In this document: piece by piece, positions 19,001 to 27,608 of the stretch
How positions within the stretch are numbered: the stretch's first letter is position 1
Layout: each line of letters opens with the position of its first letter
NCBI RefSeq assembly: GCF_021568775.1
Contig: NZ_JAKGSG010000058.1
Span: 1 to 64,000, forward strand
Direction: 5' to 3'
DNA from: Antribacter soli
GTDB taxonomy: Bacteria > Actinomycetota > Actinomycetes > Actinomycetales > Cellulomonadaceae
Length of the DNA: 64,000 nucleotides
Made by a program: the position numbers and the translations under genes
Notes under the pieces: generated by a model
The model's database searches: none
What the model saw: only the letters and a program-made list of their open reading frames with translations
What the model was told of the DNA's origin: nothing

Positions 19001-19560
19001 TTGCCGAAGATGTCCTGCAGCTCGCCGGCGGCCCGCACGGTCTCGTCCCACTGGCCCAGGCGCAGCCGCGTCTGGATCTCGCCCGACGGGCACCCGCTCG
19101 TGGCGGTCAGCCCCTTGCCGTACCGCTCGAGCAGGTCGCGGTCCATGCGCGGCCACTTGCCCATCTGCCCCTCGAGCGAGGCGAGCGACGACGCCCGGAA
19201 CAGGTTGTGCATGCCCTCGGTGTTCCGGGCCAGCAGCGTCATGTGCGTGTAGGCGCCGCGCGCCGAGACGTCGTCGCCCTCCTGGCCCGGCTGGCCCCAG
19301 CGCACGCGCGTCTGGTCGAACCGGCTCGTGCCCGGGGTGACGTATGCCTCGACGCCGATGATCGGCTTGATGCCCGCCGCCTTCGCCTTCGACCAGAACT
19401 CGAACGCGCCGAAGACGTACCCGTGGTCCGTCGTCGCGATCGCCGTCTGCCCGAGGCGCTGAACCTCCTTGAACAGGTCGCCGATCCGCGCCGCACCGTC
19501 GAGCATCGAGTACTCGGTGTGGACGTGGAGGTGGACGAAGTCCTGTGCTGCGGTCGGCAT
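16024..19560 (-). CDS. dnaE: DNA polymerase III alpha subunit DnaE1
   Basis: Replicative C-family polymerase, 1178 residues. An N-terminal PHP domain starts at DFVHLHVHTEYSMLDGAARI. The catalytic aspartates are in MPDFDVDFDERR (Asp417, Asp419, Asp421). The helix-hairpin-helix region and a C-terminal OB domain (VTVAGLLTSVQRKMSKNG) follow. I chose the ATG at 19560 because the protein family begins there and TAGACT ends 7 nt upstream (19568-19573), so the mRNA is probably leaderless. The longer reading from 19590 would include the promoter. The intact PHP histidines suggest retained proofreading, as in mycobacterial DnaE1 (inference). Confidence 0.97.
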   Translation of the reverse strand: MPTAAQDFVHLHVHTEYSMLDGAARIGDLFKEVQRLGQTAIATTDHGYVFGAFEFWSKAKAAGIKPIIGVEAYVTPGTSRFDQTRVRWGQPGQEGDDVSARGAYTHMTLLARNTEGMHNLFRASSLASLEGQMGKWPRMDRDLLERYGKGLTATSGCPSGEIQTRLRLGQWDETVRAAGELQDIFGKEYFYIELMDHGLDIETRVTKQLLELSKTIGAPLVATNDLHYVREEDASSQEALLAINSGSTLDDPDRFKFDGTGYYVKSAEEMRRVFAELPEACDNTLLIAEQCEVEFNTSANYMPRYPVPEGEDETSWFVKEVERGLHARYPGGIPDQVRERANYETQIIVQMGFPGYFLVVADFINWAKDNGIRVGPGRGSGAGSMAAYAMRITDLDPIPHGLIFERFLNPDRVSMPDFDVDFDERRRGEVIRYVTEKYGEDRVAQIVTYGTIKAKQALKDSARLLGMPYAMGEKLTKAMPPAIMGKDISLGGIFNPEDKRYNEAEEFRQVHNTDPEAQRVVELARGIEGLKRQWGVHAAGVIMSSDPLIDIIPIMRRPQDGAVITQFDYPTSEGLGLIKMDFLGLRNLTILDDALENIVMNGKTPLDLEALALDDVETYQLLARGDTLGVFQLDGGPMRSLLRLMKPDNFEDISAVLALYRPGPMGVNSHTNYALRKNGQQENTPIHPELAEPLADILDTTYGLIVYQEQVMATAQRVAGYTLGQADLLRRAMGKKKKSELDKQQEIFFGGMTERGFSKEAQRQLWNVLESFADYAFNKAHTAAYGLVSYWTAYLKAHYPGEYMAGLLTSVRDDKDKSALYLNECRRMGITVLPPDVNSSSANFTAVGKDIRFGLTAVRNVGRNVVDAIVASREEKGDFTSFQDFLDKVPAVVCNKRTIESLIKAGAFDSLGHTRRSLLVIHEQAVDAVISVKRKEAEGQFDLFADFGGGDDEPGLGFSIDVPELPDWDKKQKLAFEREMLGLYVSDHPLSGLEHVLSRAADTSIAALMADEHRPDNSVVTVAGLLTSVQRKMSKNGNPWAAVTIEDLEGAVEVMFFGETYLAYSTVLAEDQVVVLRGKVRRRDETMQLQAMEVALPDVTTVADSPLAVTVPHTRCVEPVMVRLREVLATHPGSAEVHVAVAEPGKRTVVRAADTLRVDKTPALFGDLKALLGQNCLS

Positions 19561-19567
19561 GTCAGCG

Positions 19568-19573
19568 AGTCTA
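19568..19573 (-). promoter_or_regulatory. -10 box of dnaE (leaderless)
   Basis: TAGACT on the minus strand, 7 nt before the ATG at 19560. Confidence 0.6.
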
Positions 19574-19645
19574 GGACGGGTCACCGACACTGCCGCGGCC
19601 CCCCGCCGAGGGCCTTCTCACACCGGCGATCCCGCGGCGGGCTCG

Positions 19646-20575
19646 TCAGCGATAGGCCCCGCCGACCACGTCCAGAGCGTGAGCCAGGTCCGCCGGGTAC
19701 TCGCTCGACACCTCGATCCAGCGGCCCGTCATCGGGTGCTCGAAACCGAGCCGCATCGCGTGCAGCCACTGCCGCGTCAGCCCCGTACGGGACGCGAGCA
19801 CGGGGTCCGCGCCGTACGTGAGGTCGCCCACGAGGGGGTGGCGCAGCGCCGCGAAGTGCACCCGGATCTGGTGGGTGCGTCCCGTCTCGAGGTGCACCTC
19901 GACGAGCGACGCCGCGGGCAGCATCTCGAGCGTCTCGTAGTGCGTCACCGACGGCTTCCCGGCGGCGGTGACCGCGAACTTCCAGTCCGACGTGGGATGA
20001 CGACCGATCGGCGCGTCGATCGTCCCGGTCGTCGGGTCCGGGTGCCCCTGCACGAGCGCGTGGTAGACCTTGTCGACCGTGCGCTCCTTGAACGCCCGCT
20101 TGAGCCCGGAGTACGCGGCCTCGCTCTTCGCGACCACCATCAACCCCGACGTGCCGACGTCGAGCCGGTGCACGATGCCCTGGCGCTCCGCCGCGCCCGA
20201 CGTCGAGACGCGGTACCCGGCCGCGGCCAGCGCACCGACCACCGTCGGCCCCGTCCAGCCAGGTGACGGGTGAGCCGCCACGCCCACCGGCTTGTCGATC
20301 ACCACGAGGTCGTCGTCGTCGTAGACGATGCCCATCCCGGGCACCGGCTCGGGCTCGACCTGCACGGCGGCGGCCGGGTCGGGAATGTCGACCTCGAGCC
20401 ACCCGCCCGCGGCTACTCGGTCGGACTTGCCGACCTCCTTGCCGTCCAGGCGCACCGCGCCGGACTCGGCCAGCTCGGCCGCTCGCGTGCGGGAGAACCC
20501 GAGCATCCGCGCCAGCACGGCGTCGACCCGGTCGCCGGCGAGGCCTTCGGGGACGGGGAGTGTCCGCAGCGGCAT
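19646..20575 (-). CDS. rluD: RluA/RluD-family pseudouridine synthase
   Basis: 309-residue rRNA pseudouridine synthase. S4 domain at about 14-75 ([24 protein letters not shown]) and catalytic domain with the nucleophile Asp139 in [16 protein letters not shown]. By family and length it resembles RluD (23S rRNA helix 69), but exact targets are not certain. The ATG overlaps the lspA stop (TGATG), the conserved lspA-rluD pair. Confidence 0.92.
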   Translation of the reverse strand: MPLRTLPVPEGLAGDRVDAVLARMLGFSRTRAAELAESGAVRLDGKEVGKSDRVAAGGWLEVDIPDPAAAVQVEPEPVPGMGIVYDDDDLVVIDKPVGVAAHPSPGWTGPTVVGALAAAGYRVSTSGAAERQGIVHRLDVGTSGLMVVAKSEAAYSGLKRAFKERTVDKVYHALVQGHPDPTTGTIDAPIGRHPTSDWKFAVTAAGKPSVTHYETLEMLPAASLVEVHLETGRTHQIRVHFAALRHPLVGDLTYGADPVLASRTGLTRQWLHAMRLGFEHPMTGRWIEVSSEYPADLAHALDVVGGAYR

Positions 20576-21261
20576 CAGCGCGCGGTTCCGTCGCCGGCGT
20601 CGCCGGCAGCGTCAGTACGGTCGTCGGCCGCGCCGTCGTCGGACGCGCCGTCGTCGGACGCACCCGGCTGCTCGACGCCGGTCCCGTCGCCTCCCGATGT
20701 CGCCTCGCCGTCGGCATGGCGTCGCCCGTCGACGCCGATGCCGACCAGGGACAGCACGCCGATGAGCACGGCCGCGGCGACGATGGCGATGTCGGCGACG
20801 TTCCCGACGAAGAACCCGGCGTAGTCGATGAAGTCCACGACGTAGCCGCGCGCGAAACCTGGCTCGCGCGCCAGGCGGTCCACGAGGTTGCCCACCGCCC
20901 CACCGAGGAGCAGGCCGAGCGCCACAGCCCAGCCGCGCGACCCGATCCGCCCGATCATCCGCACGATCACGACCACGACCACGACCACGATGATCGTCAG
21001 CAGCCACGTCATGCCCGTGGCGATCGACAGCGCCGCTCCAGGGTTGTAGATCAGCCGGAGCTGCAGCAGCTCGCCGAGCACCGGCACCGGGTCGCCACCG
21101 ACGGTCAACGCCGACTCGGCCCACCACTTGGTGAGCTGGTCGGCCGCGAGGACCACGGCGGCCAGCACGCCCGTCGCCGCGACGAGCGAGCGGCGCCTGG
21201 CGGGCGTGACGGCGGCCTGCACGGGCGCGCCGGCGGGAGAGGACTCAGCTGAAGTGGACAT
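20575..21261 (-). CDS. lspA: Lipoprotein signal peptidase LspA
   Basis: Signal peptidase II, an aspartyl protease in the membrane. Four transmembrane segments at about 25-42, 78-100, 108-127 and 150-175. Catalytic Asp128 in GNLVDRL and Asp157 in NVADIAI. The C-terminal tail (about 183-228) is unusually long, acidic and repetitive (ASDDG repeats), beyond the roughly 165 residues of typical LspA. Start ATG at 21261 (MSTSAESS). It would process the lipoprotein protease encoded near 4 kb. Confidence 0.95.
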   Translation of the reverse strand: MSTSAESSPAGAPVQAAVTPARRRSLVAATGVLAAVVLAADQLTKWWAESALTVGGDPVPVLGELLQLRLIYNPGAALSIATGMTWLLTIIVVVVVVVIVRMIGRIGSRGWAVALGLLLGGAVGNLVDRLAREPGFARGYVVDFIDYAGFFVGNVADIAIVAAAVLIGVLSLVGIGVDGRRHADGEATSGGDGTGVEQPGASDDGASDDGAADDRTDAAGDAGDGTAR

Positions 21262-21396
21262 CGCCGCACAGTCTCTCACGCGGGGCGGGCCACGACCGGG
21301 CCCGCGAGTCGCATGCGAAGCACGGCGGAGGCCGGTGGCCGACGAACGTGGCCCTCGCCGGGAGCGGAGCGAGGCGCCGAGCCGGGCGGCTCAGCC

Positions 21397-21858
21397 TCAG
21401 CGACGCTCCTCGCGCGCCTTCGCCTCGACCGAGAGCGTGGCGCGCGGGAAGGCCTGCAGGCGCGCCTTGCCGATGGGCAGCCCCGTAACCTCGCACGTGG
21501 CGTAGGCGCCGTTGCGGATTCGCTCGATCGCGTGGGCCGTCTGGCCCAGCAGGTCGCGCATGTTGTTGACCAGCGTCAGCTCCTGCTCGCGCTCGAGCGC
21601 GCTCGATCCGGAGTCCGCCTGATCGTCGCCGGCACCGTCGCCAGAGTTGCGCAGCAGGTCGCTCAGCTCACGGTCCGCCGCCTTGAGCTCGCCCTCGAGA
21701 CGCTCCTTCTCCTCGAGGAGCAGCGCCGCCTGCTCTTCCATCTCGTGCAGCGTCCACGGCTCTTCGCCGTCACGTACCGGGAACGTCTTCACGTCACGGG
21801 CAAGGTTCGGGAAGGCTTGCTTCAAGGCGGCCCGCGTGGTCGTCGAGAGCTTGGTCAT
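21397..21858 (-). CDS. TraR/DksA-family protein lacking most zinc ligands
   Basis: 153-residue protein with an N-terminal coiled-coil hairpin (about 38-110) and a C-terminal DksA/TraR-type segment, YATCEVTGLPIGKARLQAF. The four-cysteine zinc finger is degraded. Only Cys122 remains. The position for the second Cys is Gly, and the distal pair is replaced (ATLSVEAK where relatives have two Cys). The rest of the finger sequence is conserved, so it may fold without zinc. Start ATG at 21858 (MTKLSTTTRA). Between lspA and divIVA, a common actinobacterial position. It may bind RNA polymerase, by family only. Confidence 0.85.
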   Translation of the reverse strand: MTKLSTTTRAALKQAFPNLARDVKTFPVRDGEEPWTLHEMEEQAALLLEEKERLEGELKAADRELSDLLRNSGDGAGDDQADSGSSALEREQELTLVNNMRDLLGQTAHAIERIRNGAYATCEVTGLPIGKARLQAFPRATLSVEAKAREERR

Positions 21859-22064
21859 GGTTCCCCTCTTCCTGGCCCGTCCCCTGGCCTGAATCCCGGC
21901 CACGTCGGGTCGAGTCCCCGAAGCGTAAGCACACATGGAGGCCCGCACAACGGGACGCGCCGATGGAGGCGCTCCTGCCGTCGTGCGGGCCGGGCGAAAC
22001 GGGCGCCGGACCGGACCTGACCGCGAGGTGAGGGCGCGGCCGGTCCGGTCCGGCGTCGGTCGGG

Positions 22065-22691
22065 TCAGATGCCCTGAGCCATCTCCGCAGGCCGTCCTGG
22101 CTGCGCGTTCGAGCGCGGCGGGAGCGCGGAGCCGCGAGCGTCGAGGTCACCGAGCAGGTTCTGCAGGAAGCTCTTCAGGCGGGTGCGGTAGTCCCGCTCG
22201 AACAGGCGCAGCTCGTCGATCTTGCGCTCGAGGAGCGAGCGCTCCTGCTCGAGCTGCGACAGCGTGCGGTGCGAGGTCTCCTCGGCGTCGCGCACGATCC
22301 GGGCGCCCTCGGACTTGGCCTCGGCAATGAGCCGGTCGCCCTCCTCCTGGCCCGAGCGCACGTAGTCGTCGTGCAGCTTCTGTGCGAGCTGGAGCATGCC
22401 CGTGGCCGATTCCGGCTCGGGACCGCCGGCCTTGACGGGCGCGACCGCGGGCTGGGGGCGCGCGGGCTGGCTCGGAGCGGCACCGACCACGTCCCCGCGC
22501 GACAGCTCGGCGATGCGGCGCTCGGCGGCAGCGAGCTTGGTGCGCAGGCCCTCGTTCTCCTCCTGGGTCGCGCTCAACGTCCTGACGACCTCGTCAAGGA
22601 AGTCGTCAACCTCCTCCACGTCGTAGCCCTCGCGGAACTTTGTCGCCGAGAACTTCTTGTTGAGGATGTCCTCTGCCGTCAGCAGTGCCAT
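22065..22691 (-). CDS. divIVA: DivIVA/Wag31 polar growth protein
   Basis: 208-residue coiled-coil scaffold that marks negatively curved membrane and directs polar growth. N-terminal membrane-binding segment ILNKKFSATKFREGYDVEEV, first coiled coil to about 65, a Pro/Ala-rich linker (75-95), then a long second coiled coil (100-185). Start ATG at 22691. A candidate -10 box, TACCGT, lies at 22780-22785 on the minus strand. Followed downstream by the TraR-like gene. Confidence 0.95.
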   Translation of the reverse strand: MALLTAEDILNKKFSATKFREGYDVEEVDDFLDEVVRTLSATQEENEGLRTKLAAAERRIAELSRGDVVGAAPSQPARPQPAVAPVKAGGPEPESATGMLQLAQKLHDDYVRSGQEEGDRLIAEAKSEGARIVRDAEETSHRTLSQLEQERSLLERKIDELRLFERDYRTRLKSFLQNLLGDLDARGSALPPRSNAQPGRPAEMAQGI

Positions 22692-22879
22692 CGTGTCACC
22701 TCAATGCCTTGGAGCGTTTCGGAACGGGTTGACCGGAAGCGTCGGCGCTGCACAGCCGCGCGTCCGCCGTCGAGATCCCACGGTAGCGGACCCATCCGGA
22801 TGCGGACACCGGGAGCCGCGACGGTCACGATTTCATCACAGGACGTTGATCACAAACCCCCGGCAGGTCACCCATCTGG

Positions 22880-23170
22880 TCAGTAGCGCACTGCCGAGAC
22901 GAAGGTCCGGGCGAGCGAGACCAGCAGGAACAGGACGAAGAACGCCAGGTCGATGCGGACCTGGCCGATCGACAGCGGCGGGATCACGCGGCGCAGAGCC
23001 CGCAGCGGCGGGTCGGTCACCGAGTAGATCGCCTCGGCCACGACGAGCAGGATGCCGCGCGGGCGCCAGTCACGGGCGAAGACCTGCACCCAGTCGAAGA
23101 CCAGGCGGCCGATCAGGAAGACGAGGAACAGGAAGAGGAGGAGATCGAGAAGGCCCCAGATAAAGGTCAC
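22880..23170 (-). CDS. YggT family membrane protein
   Basis: 96-residue protein with two hydrophobic segments (about 3-24 and 70-92) and the YggT pattern VTDPPLRALRRVIPP between them. It sits in the usual sepF-yggT-divIVA order, suggesting a link to cell division or polar growth. I used the GTG at 23170, where homology begins. A TTG at 23197 would add 9 residues. Neither has a good Shine-Dalgarno sequence. Confidence 0.88.
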   Translation of the reverse strand: MTFIWGLLDLLLFLFLVFLIGRLVFDWVQVFARDWRPRGILLVVAEAIYSVTDPPLRALRRVIPPLSIGQVRIDLAFFVLFLLVSLARTFVSAVRY

Positions 23171-23258
23171 GGTGACAAAACTACGCGAGAACGCCAAGGG
23201 TTCCCGGCACCCGACGCGTGCCGGCCGTCACGCCACGGAGACACCTCATGGAGACACA

Positions 23259-23290
23259 ACGAGGGCGCCCGCCGTGGCGGACGCCCTCGT
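23259..23290 (-). terminator. Terminator downstream of sepF
   Basis: 15-bp stem ACGAGGGCGCCCGCC / GGCGGACGCCCTCGT with one mismatch and a 2-base gap, between sepF and yggT. Confidence 0.65.
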
Positions 23291-23332
23291 GAGCCAGGGC
23301 CGCGGCCGGAGAGCGGCAGCCCCGGACGTCGG

Positions 23333-23803
23333 TCAGCTCTGGTTGTAGAAGCCGCCGCGCGCGGCGGGCTTCTCGGCGACCTTCTCCTCGCCCGTGATCT
23401 CGACGTGCTCGGGCGAGAGCAGGAAGACCTTGTTGGTCACCCGCTCGATCGAGCCGTGCAGGCCGAAGATCAGGCCGGCGGAGAAGTCGACGAGCCGCTT
23501 GGCGTCGGCGTCGTTCATGTCCGAGAGGTTCATGATCACCGGCGTGCCCGCGCGGAACGCCTCGCCGATGACCCGCGCGTCGTTGTACGAGCGCGGGTGC
23601 ACCGTCGTGATGCGGCGCAGCTCCGACGTGCTGAGCGGCGCCTCACGCTGGACGCCGTCGCGGTGCAGCGGTGTGACCTGAGCGTGGCGGTGATCCTGCA
23701 TGTTCTCCTCCACGTCGTCGTACTCGTCGAAGTACTCGTCCTGCTCGCCCTGGTCGTCGGCGAGGCCCAGGTACAGCATGGTCTTGCGAAGCGCTCCGGC
23801 CAT
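23333..23803 (-). CDS. sepF: Cell division protein SepF
   Basis: 156-residue membrane anchor for FtsZ, essential in ftsA-lacking actinobacteria. N-terminal amphipathic helix [14 protein letters not shown], an acidic linker, and a C-terminal SepF domain with [35 protein letters not shown] and [15 protein letters not shown]. Start ATG at 23803. Encoded three genes from ftsZ. Confidence 0.96.
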   Translation of the reverse strand: MAGALRKTMLYLGLADDQGEQDEYFDEYDDVEENMQDHRHAQVTPLHRDGVQREAPLSTSELRRITTVHPRSYNDARVIGEAFRAGTPVIMNLSDMNDADAKRLVDFSAGLIFGLHGSIERVTNKVFLLSPEHVEITGEEKVAEKPAARGGFYNQS

Positions 23804-24026
23804 CGCTCCAACTCCGTTCGTTGCCCGGCCCCTCTCGGGACCACGGTCTCAGGGTCATACTCACGGTCTCGGTCACCCGGGGAACCGGGCGGCTTGACAA
23901 AAGTAGCCTGACGCGATCCGACATCCGGATGCGACACGCCGAGCCGTGACCAACTTTGCCAAACTTGTTCACCACATGCCCGCTGAAATGACAGAGGTGT
24001 GATTCTGCAGTTCAGGACATCAAAGT

Positions 24027-24842
24027 TCAGGACAATAAGGTGACGACACCCGCCTGGCGCCCGGTGGTGGTGCCCGCCTCGGTGGCGCGGCGGTGCGAGA
24101 ACAGTTCACCGTCCGTGCGCGTGCAGCGCTCCACGTGAACCGCCTCGACGCCGCGCGCGGCGAGCTGGGCGAGCACGCCCGCGGGCAGGTCGAGCCCGGG
24201 CGTCCCCGCGTCGGTCGTCGCCCACGACTCCGGCACCGCCGCGGCCACCTCGGCGCGCATGGCCTCCGGGACCTCGTAGCACCGCCCGCAGACCGCCGGG
24301 CCCACCGCGGCGCGCACGCGGCTGAGCTCCGCGCCGCGCGCCGTCATCGCGTCCAGCGCCCGGTGCACCACTCCCGCGGCGAGCCCCTTGCGTCCCGCGT
24401 GCACGACGCCGACCACCCCAGCCACCGGGTCCGCCAGCAGCACCGGGACGCAGTCCGCGACGAGCACCCCGAGCCCGAGGCCCGCCTGGTCCGTCACCAG
24501 CGCGTCGGCATCGCCCGCGGATCCGGGTGGCTCGGTGGCCGCCCACGCCGCACGCTCGGCCGCGCCGAGCACGAGAACCGCGTCGCCGTGCACCTGGTTC
24601 GCGAAGGCGACCGGGGCGCCGAGGCGCTCGCTCACGCGGGCCCGGTTCTCGCGTACCCGCGCCTCGTCGTCGGCCACGTTGAGCCCGAGGTTCAACCCGC
24701 CGCCCGTCTCGGGCGCCCACGGCGCGGGCGAGACCCCGCCGCTGCTGAGGGTAAAGAAAGCGCGCACGCCCTCACCCAGGTCCACGGGGTGTACGCGCAG
24801 GTCGCGGCCTACATCTGACCGGGTTGTGGGGTTCTCGTTCAC
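24027..24842 (-). CDS. pgeF: Purine nucleosidase/multicopper-like PgeF (YfiH, DUF152)
   Basis: 271-residue protein of the YfiH/DUF152 family, described as peptidoglycan editing factor or purine nucleoside-cleaving enzyme. Zinc ligands by family: His in NQVHGDAVL, Cys in VADCVPVLLAD, and His in VVHAGRKGLAAG. I chose the GTG at 24842 because -10 TAGGCT ends 7 nt upstream (24850-24855). Starts at 24866 or 24887 are possible but would embed that promoter. The usual neighbour of ftsZ. Confidence 0.88.
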   Translation of the reverse strand: MNENPTTRSDVGRDLRVHPVDLGEGVRAFFTLSSGGVSPAPWAPETGGGLNLGLNVADDEARVRENRARVSERLGAPVAFANQVHGDAVLVLGAAERAAWAATEPPGSAGDADALVTDQAGLGLGVLVADCVPVLLADPVAGVVGVVHAGRKGLAAGVVHRALDAMTARGAELSRVRAAVGPAVCGRCYEVPEAMRAEVAAAVPESWATTDAGTPGLDLPAGVLAQLAARGVEAVHVERCTRTDGELFSHRRATEAGTTTGRQAGVVTLLS

Positions 24843-24849
24843 ACCCGCG

Positions 24850-24855
24850 AGCCTA
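24850..24855 (-). promoter_or_regulatory. -10 box of pgeF (leaderless)
   Basis: TAGGCT on the minus strand, 7 nt before the GTG at 24842 and just past the ftsZ terminator. Confidence 0.45.
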
Positions 24856-24890
24856 ACCGTGGTCACTGACACGACCCTGGACGCCAAGGT

Positions 24891-24948
24891 CCGACCACGA
24901 CATCGGGGCCCCTACCGCTCCCGGTAGGGGCCCCGATGTCGTGGTCGG
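24891..24948 (-). terminator. Strong ftsZ terminator
   Basis: A perfect 27-bp inverted repeat with a 4-nt loop starts 7 bases after the ftsZ stop. It isolates ftsZ from pgeF. Confidence 0.85.
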
Positions 24949-24954
24949 CGGTGC

Positions 24955-26256
24955 TTACTTCAGGAAGTCCGGCACGTCGAGGTCCTCGACGACCGGGCGG
25001 CGCTCCTCGTAAAGCGGCGGCACCTCGACGCGGTTCGACTCGCCCTCGCCGAACTGGCCGCGTACCACCACGGCCGGCTCGTCCAGGCTCACCGGCACGT
25101 CGTCCGGCTCGGCCGGGATCACGCGCGGCAGCGTCGAGACGCCGCCGCTGCCGGGCCCGGGCGGGTACGAACCGGGCCGGCCGTCCGGGCCGGGCACGGG
25201 CGGCACGGCAGTGCGCGCCGCGTCGCGGACCGCCGGGATCTGCGTGGTCGGCGGACGCGACGCCCCCGCGACCTGGCCGAGCGCCCGGGAGTCCTTGCGG
25301 ATCTGGGGCGCGCCGCCGTCGAACCCGGCCGCGATGACCGTGACCCGCACCTCGTCGCCGAGGGCGTCGTCGATGACCGTGCCGAAGATGATGTTCGCCT
25401 CGGGGTGCGCGGCCTCCTGGACCAGCCGCGCGGCCTCGTGCACCTCGAAGAGGCCGAGGTCGGAGCCACCCTGGATGGACAGCAGCACGCCGTGGGCACC
25501 GTCGATCGACGCCTCGAGCAGCGGCGACGAGATCGCGAGCTCGGCCGCCTGCACCGCGCGGTCCTCGCCGCGGGCGGAGCCGATGCCCATGAGCGCGGAG
25601 CCGGCGCCCTGCATGACCGACTTCACGTCGGCGAAGTCGAGGTTGATCAGGCCGGGCGTGGTGATGAGGTCGGTGATGCCCTGGACGCCGGAGTGCAGCA
25701 CCTGGTCGGCCGAGTGGAACGCGGCGATCGCGGAGACGTTTCGGTCGGACATCGACAGCAGACGGTCGTTGGGGATGACGATCAGCGTGTCGACCTCGTT
25801 GCGGAGGTTCTCGATGCCCTGGTCGGCCTGCACGGCGCGGCGGCGGCCCTCGAACGTGAAGGGGCGCGTGACCACGCCGACGGTCAGCGCGCCGAGCGAA
25901 CGTGCGATGCGCGCCACGACGGGCGCGCCGCCCGTGCCGGTGCCGCCGCCCTCGCCCGCCGTGACGAAGACCATGTCGGCCCCGCGGAGCACGTCCTCGA
26001 TCTCCTCGGCATGGTCCTCGGCGGCCTTCTTGCCGACCTCGGGATCGGCGCCGGCGCCGAGGCCGCGCGTGAGCTCGCGGCCGACGTCGAGCTTGACGTC
26101 GGCGTCCGACATGAGCAGCGCCTGGGCGTCCGTGTTGATGGCGATGAACTCGACACCCTTGAGGCCGACCTCGATCATGCGGTTCACGGCGTTGACACCA
26201 CCGCCACCGATGCCGACCACCTTGATCACTGCCAGGTAGTTCTGCGGAGTTGCCAC
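24955..26256 (-). CDS. ftsZ: Cell division GTPase FtsZ
   Basis: Tubulin-like GTPase forming the Z ring, 433 residues. Signature loop [16 protein letters not shown]7 loop [15 protein letters not shown], and the conserved C-terminal peptide ending DVPDFLK that binds SepF or FtsW. A variable Pro-rich linker (about 318-420) separates core and tail. Start ATG at 26256, after an AAGG Shine-Dalgarno sequence. A 212-bp gap upstream holds a dyad, so ftsZ probably has its own promoter. Last gene of the dcw cluster before a strong terminator. Confidence 0.98.
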   Translation of the reverse strand: MATPQNYLAVIKVVGIGGGGVNAVNRMIEVGLKGVEFIAINTDAQALLMSDADVKLDVGRELTRGLGAGADPEVGKKAAEDHAEEIEDVLRGADMVFVTAGEGGGTGTGGAPVVARIARSLGALTVGVVTRPFTFEGRRRAVQADQGIENLRNEVDTLIVIPNDRLLSMSDRNVSAIAAFHSADQVLHSGVQGITDLITTPGLINLDFADVKSVMQGAGSALMGIGSARGEDRAVQAAELAISSPLLEASIDGAHGVLLSIQGGSDLGLFEVHEAARLVQEAAHPEANIIFGTVIDDALGDEVRVTVIAAGFDGGAPQIRKDSRALGQVAGASRPPTTQIPAVRDAARTAVPPVPGPDGRPGSYPPGPGSGGVSTLPRVIPAEPDDVPVSLDEPAVVVRGQFGEGESNRVEVPPLYEERRPVVEDLDVPDFLK

Positions 26257-26307
26257 GTCGTTGCCTTTCGATCAGGTCGCTCGATCAGGACCGGTCCCGC
26301 CCGCGCA

Positions 26308-26332
26308 AACCCTCACCTTGAGGTAGAGGGTT
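26308..26332 (-). promoter_or_regulatory. Dyad in the ftsZ upstream region
   Basis: AACCCTC and GAGGGTT flank an inner CCTTGAGG. The whole 25-bp block is nearly self-complementary and AT-richer than its surroundings. On the minus strand a candidate -10 region (ATAACTCT) is adjacent. It could be an operator controlling ftsZ transcription. The binding protein is unknown. Confidence 0.5.
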
Positions 26333-26468
26333 AGAGTTATGTCAGGTTGCTGCTGGGTTTGACGGTAGGTGCGCCGACGCGGTGTGTCGAAGACATCGTC
26401 GCGCGTGTCGCGGTCCCGTGCACGCGAGAATCACAACAGTGTGATTCGCGGTTCCACCAGGCGCGCCC

Positions 26469-27608
26469 TCACCGCGTGATCGGCAGCTCCGGGGAGGACA
26501 CGTCGAGGATCCGCGCGCCGGGGTCCGCCGCGCGGAGCGCCTGCACCACGCGCACCTTGAGGGCGATGCGGTCGCCGTTGCCCCAGTGGATCAGCGCGCC
26601 GTCGTGAAGCCTCGTCTGCACGTCGTCCTGCGTGTCGGCACTCACCTCGGCGACCTGAGAGGACAGGTCGGGCGGCAGCGCGCCGAGCACGCGCAGGGCT
26701 GCGGCAAGTGCCAGCGCCCCGGTCGCGGGCTCGGCGTCGAGGGGCACGGACACGATCGGCAGCCCGTCCGGCGCCGGGTCCGCGACGCCCACCTGCACGC
26801 CCTCGGGGTCGAGCAGGGCGTAGCCGTCCTCGCCGGGCGCGGCGGCCACGGGCTCGCGCGCGGTGAGCACGACGTCGAGCCCGTCAGGCCACGCGCGGGT
26901 GATCCGGACGTCCTTGACGGCGTTCAGCGCGAGCACCCGCTCGCGCATCGCCACGGTGTCGAGGCGCGGGAGCGGCACGCCGGCGTCGTCGTCGAGCACG
27001 TCCCGTACCTGGGCGACGTCGACGGTGCTCCCCTCCCCCGTCACGACGACCCGCTCGGGGACCAGCGCGAGCAGCGGGGAGAAGAAGGCGGCCCACCCGA
27101 GCGCGACCGCGGCGGCCACGCCGCCCACCACCCAGCCGGCCCGCACCCAGAACCGGTGCCGCGCCATCGCCGCGCGCTCCGCGTCGCGCTCGGCGAGGCG
27201 GTCGGCCATGCGCGTGCTCACCACCTCGGGCAGGGCCGGCACCACGTGGCCGCGCGCCTCGCCATGGTCCGCGCTGCCCGACGCCGGTCGCGCACCCGGG
27301 TGCACCACGTCGTCCCGTCGGCGGGTCGCCTCGGGCGGCGCAGCGCGCTCCGCCGGCACCCCTGTGCCGGGCGTGGCGCCGGGCGAAGTCCCAGCCGAGG
27401 TGTCGGGCGAAGTCCCGGGCGAGGTGCCGGGCGAAGTCCCGGGCGAGGCGCCACCCGCAGTGCCCGGTGCCGTCCGCGACCAGGCACGCGGCTCTGCCGA
27501 GACCCCCTCCCGGGGCGAACGGCCGGCGTCGGGCTCCCGGGCAGGGTCCTCCGCCTCCCGGGAGCGCGCCGGCGGACCCGCCACCCGGGGCCGCGCCGGC
27601 GGACGCAT
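26469..27608 (-). CDS. ftsQ: Cell division protein FtsQ
   Basis: 379-residue bitopic divisome protein. Cytoplasmic tail (1-150) is long and disordered, with a tandem GTSP repeat at about 52-78. TM segment at about 156-176. POTRA domain starts PERVVVTGEGSTVDVAQVRDV-like at about 184, followed by the beta domain (GYALLDPEGVQVGV to the C-terminus). Start ATG overlaps the murC stop (TGATG). The extended tail is 2-3 times longer than usual. Confidence 0.94.
   Translation of the reverse strand: MRPPARPRVAGPPARSREAEDPAREPDAGRSPREGVSAEPRAWSRTAPGTAGGASPGTSPGTSPGTSPDTSAGTSPGATPGTGVPAERAAPPEATRRRDDVVHPGARPASGSADHGEARGHVVPALPEVVSTRMADRLAERDAERAAMARHRFWVRAGWVVGGVAAAVALGWAAFFSPLLALVPERVVVTGEGSTVDVAQVRDVLDDDAGVPLPRLDTVAMRERVLALNAVKDVRITRAWPDGLDVVLTAREPVAAAPGEDGYALLDPEGVQVGVADPAPDGLPIVSVPLDAEPATGALALAAALRVLGALPPDLSSQVAEVSADTQDDVQTRLHDGALIHWGNGDRIALKVRVVQALRAADPGARILDVSSPELPITR

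Noticed and set aside
17167-19821. 884-residue ORF antisense to dnaE
   Set aside because: Shadow of a high-GC gene; no recognisable motif and no ribosome-binding site.
24009-24034. 11-nt direct repeat AGTTCAGGACA at the end of pgeF
   Set aside because: Too short and partly coding; could be chance or a small local duplication with no attached function.
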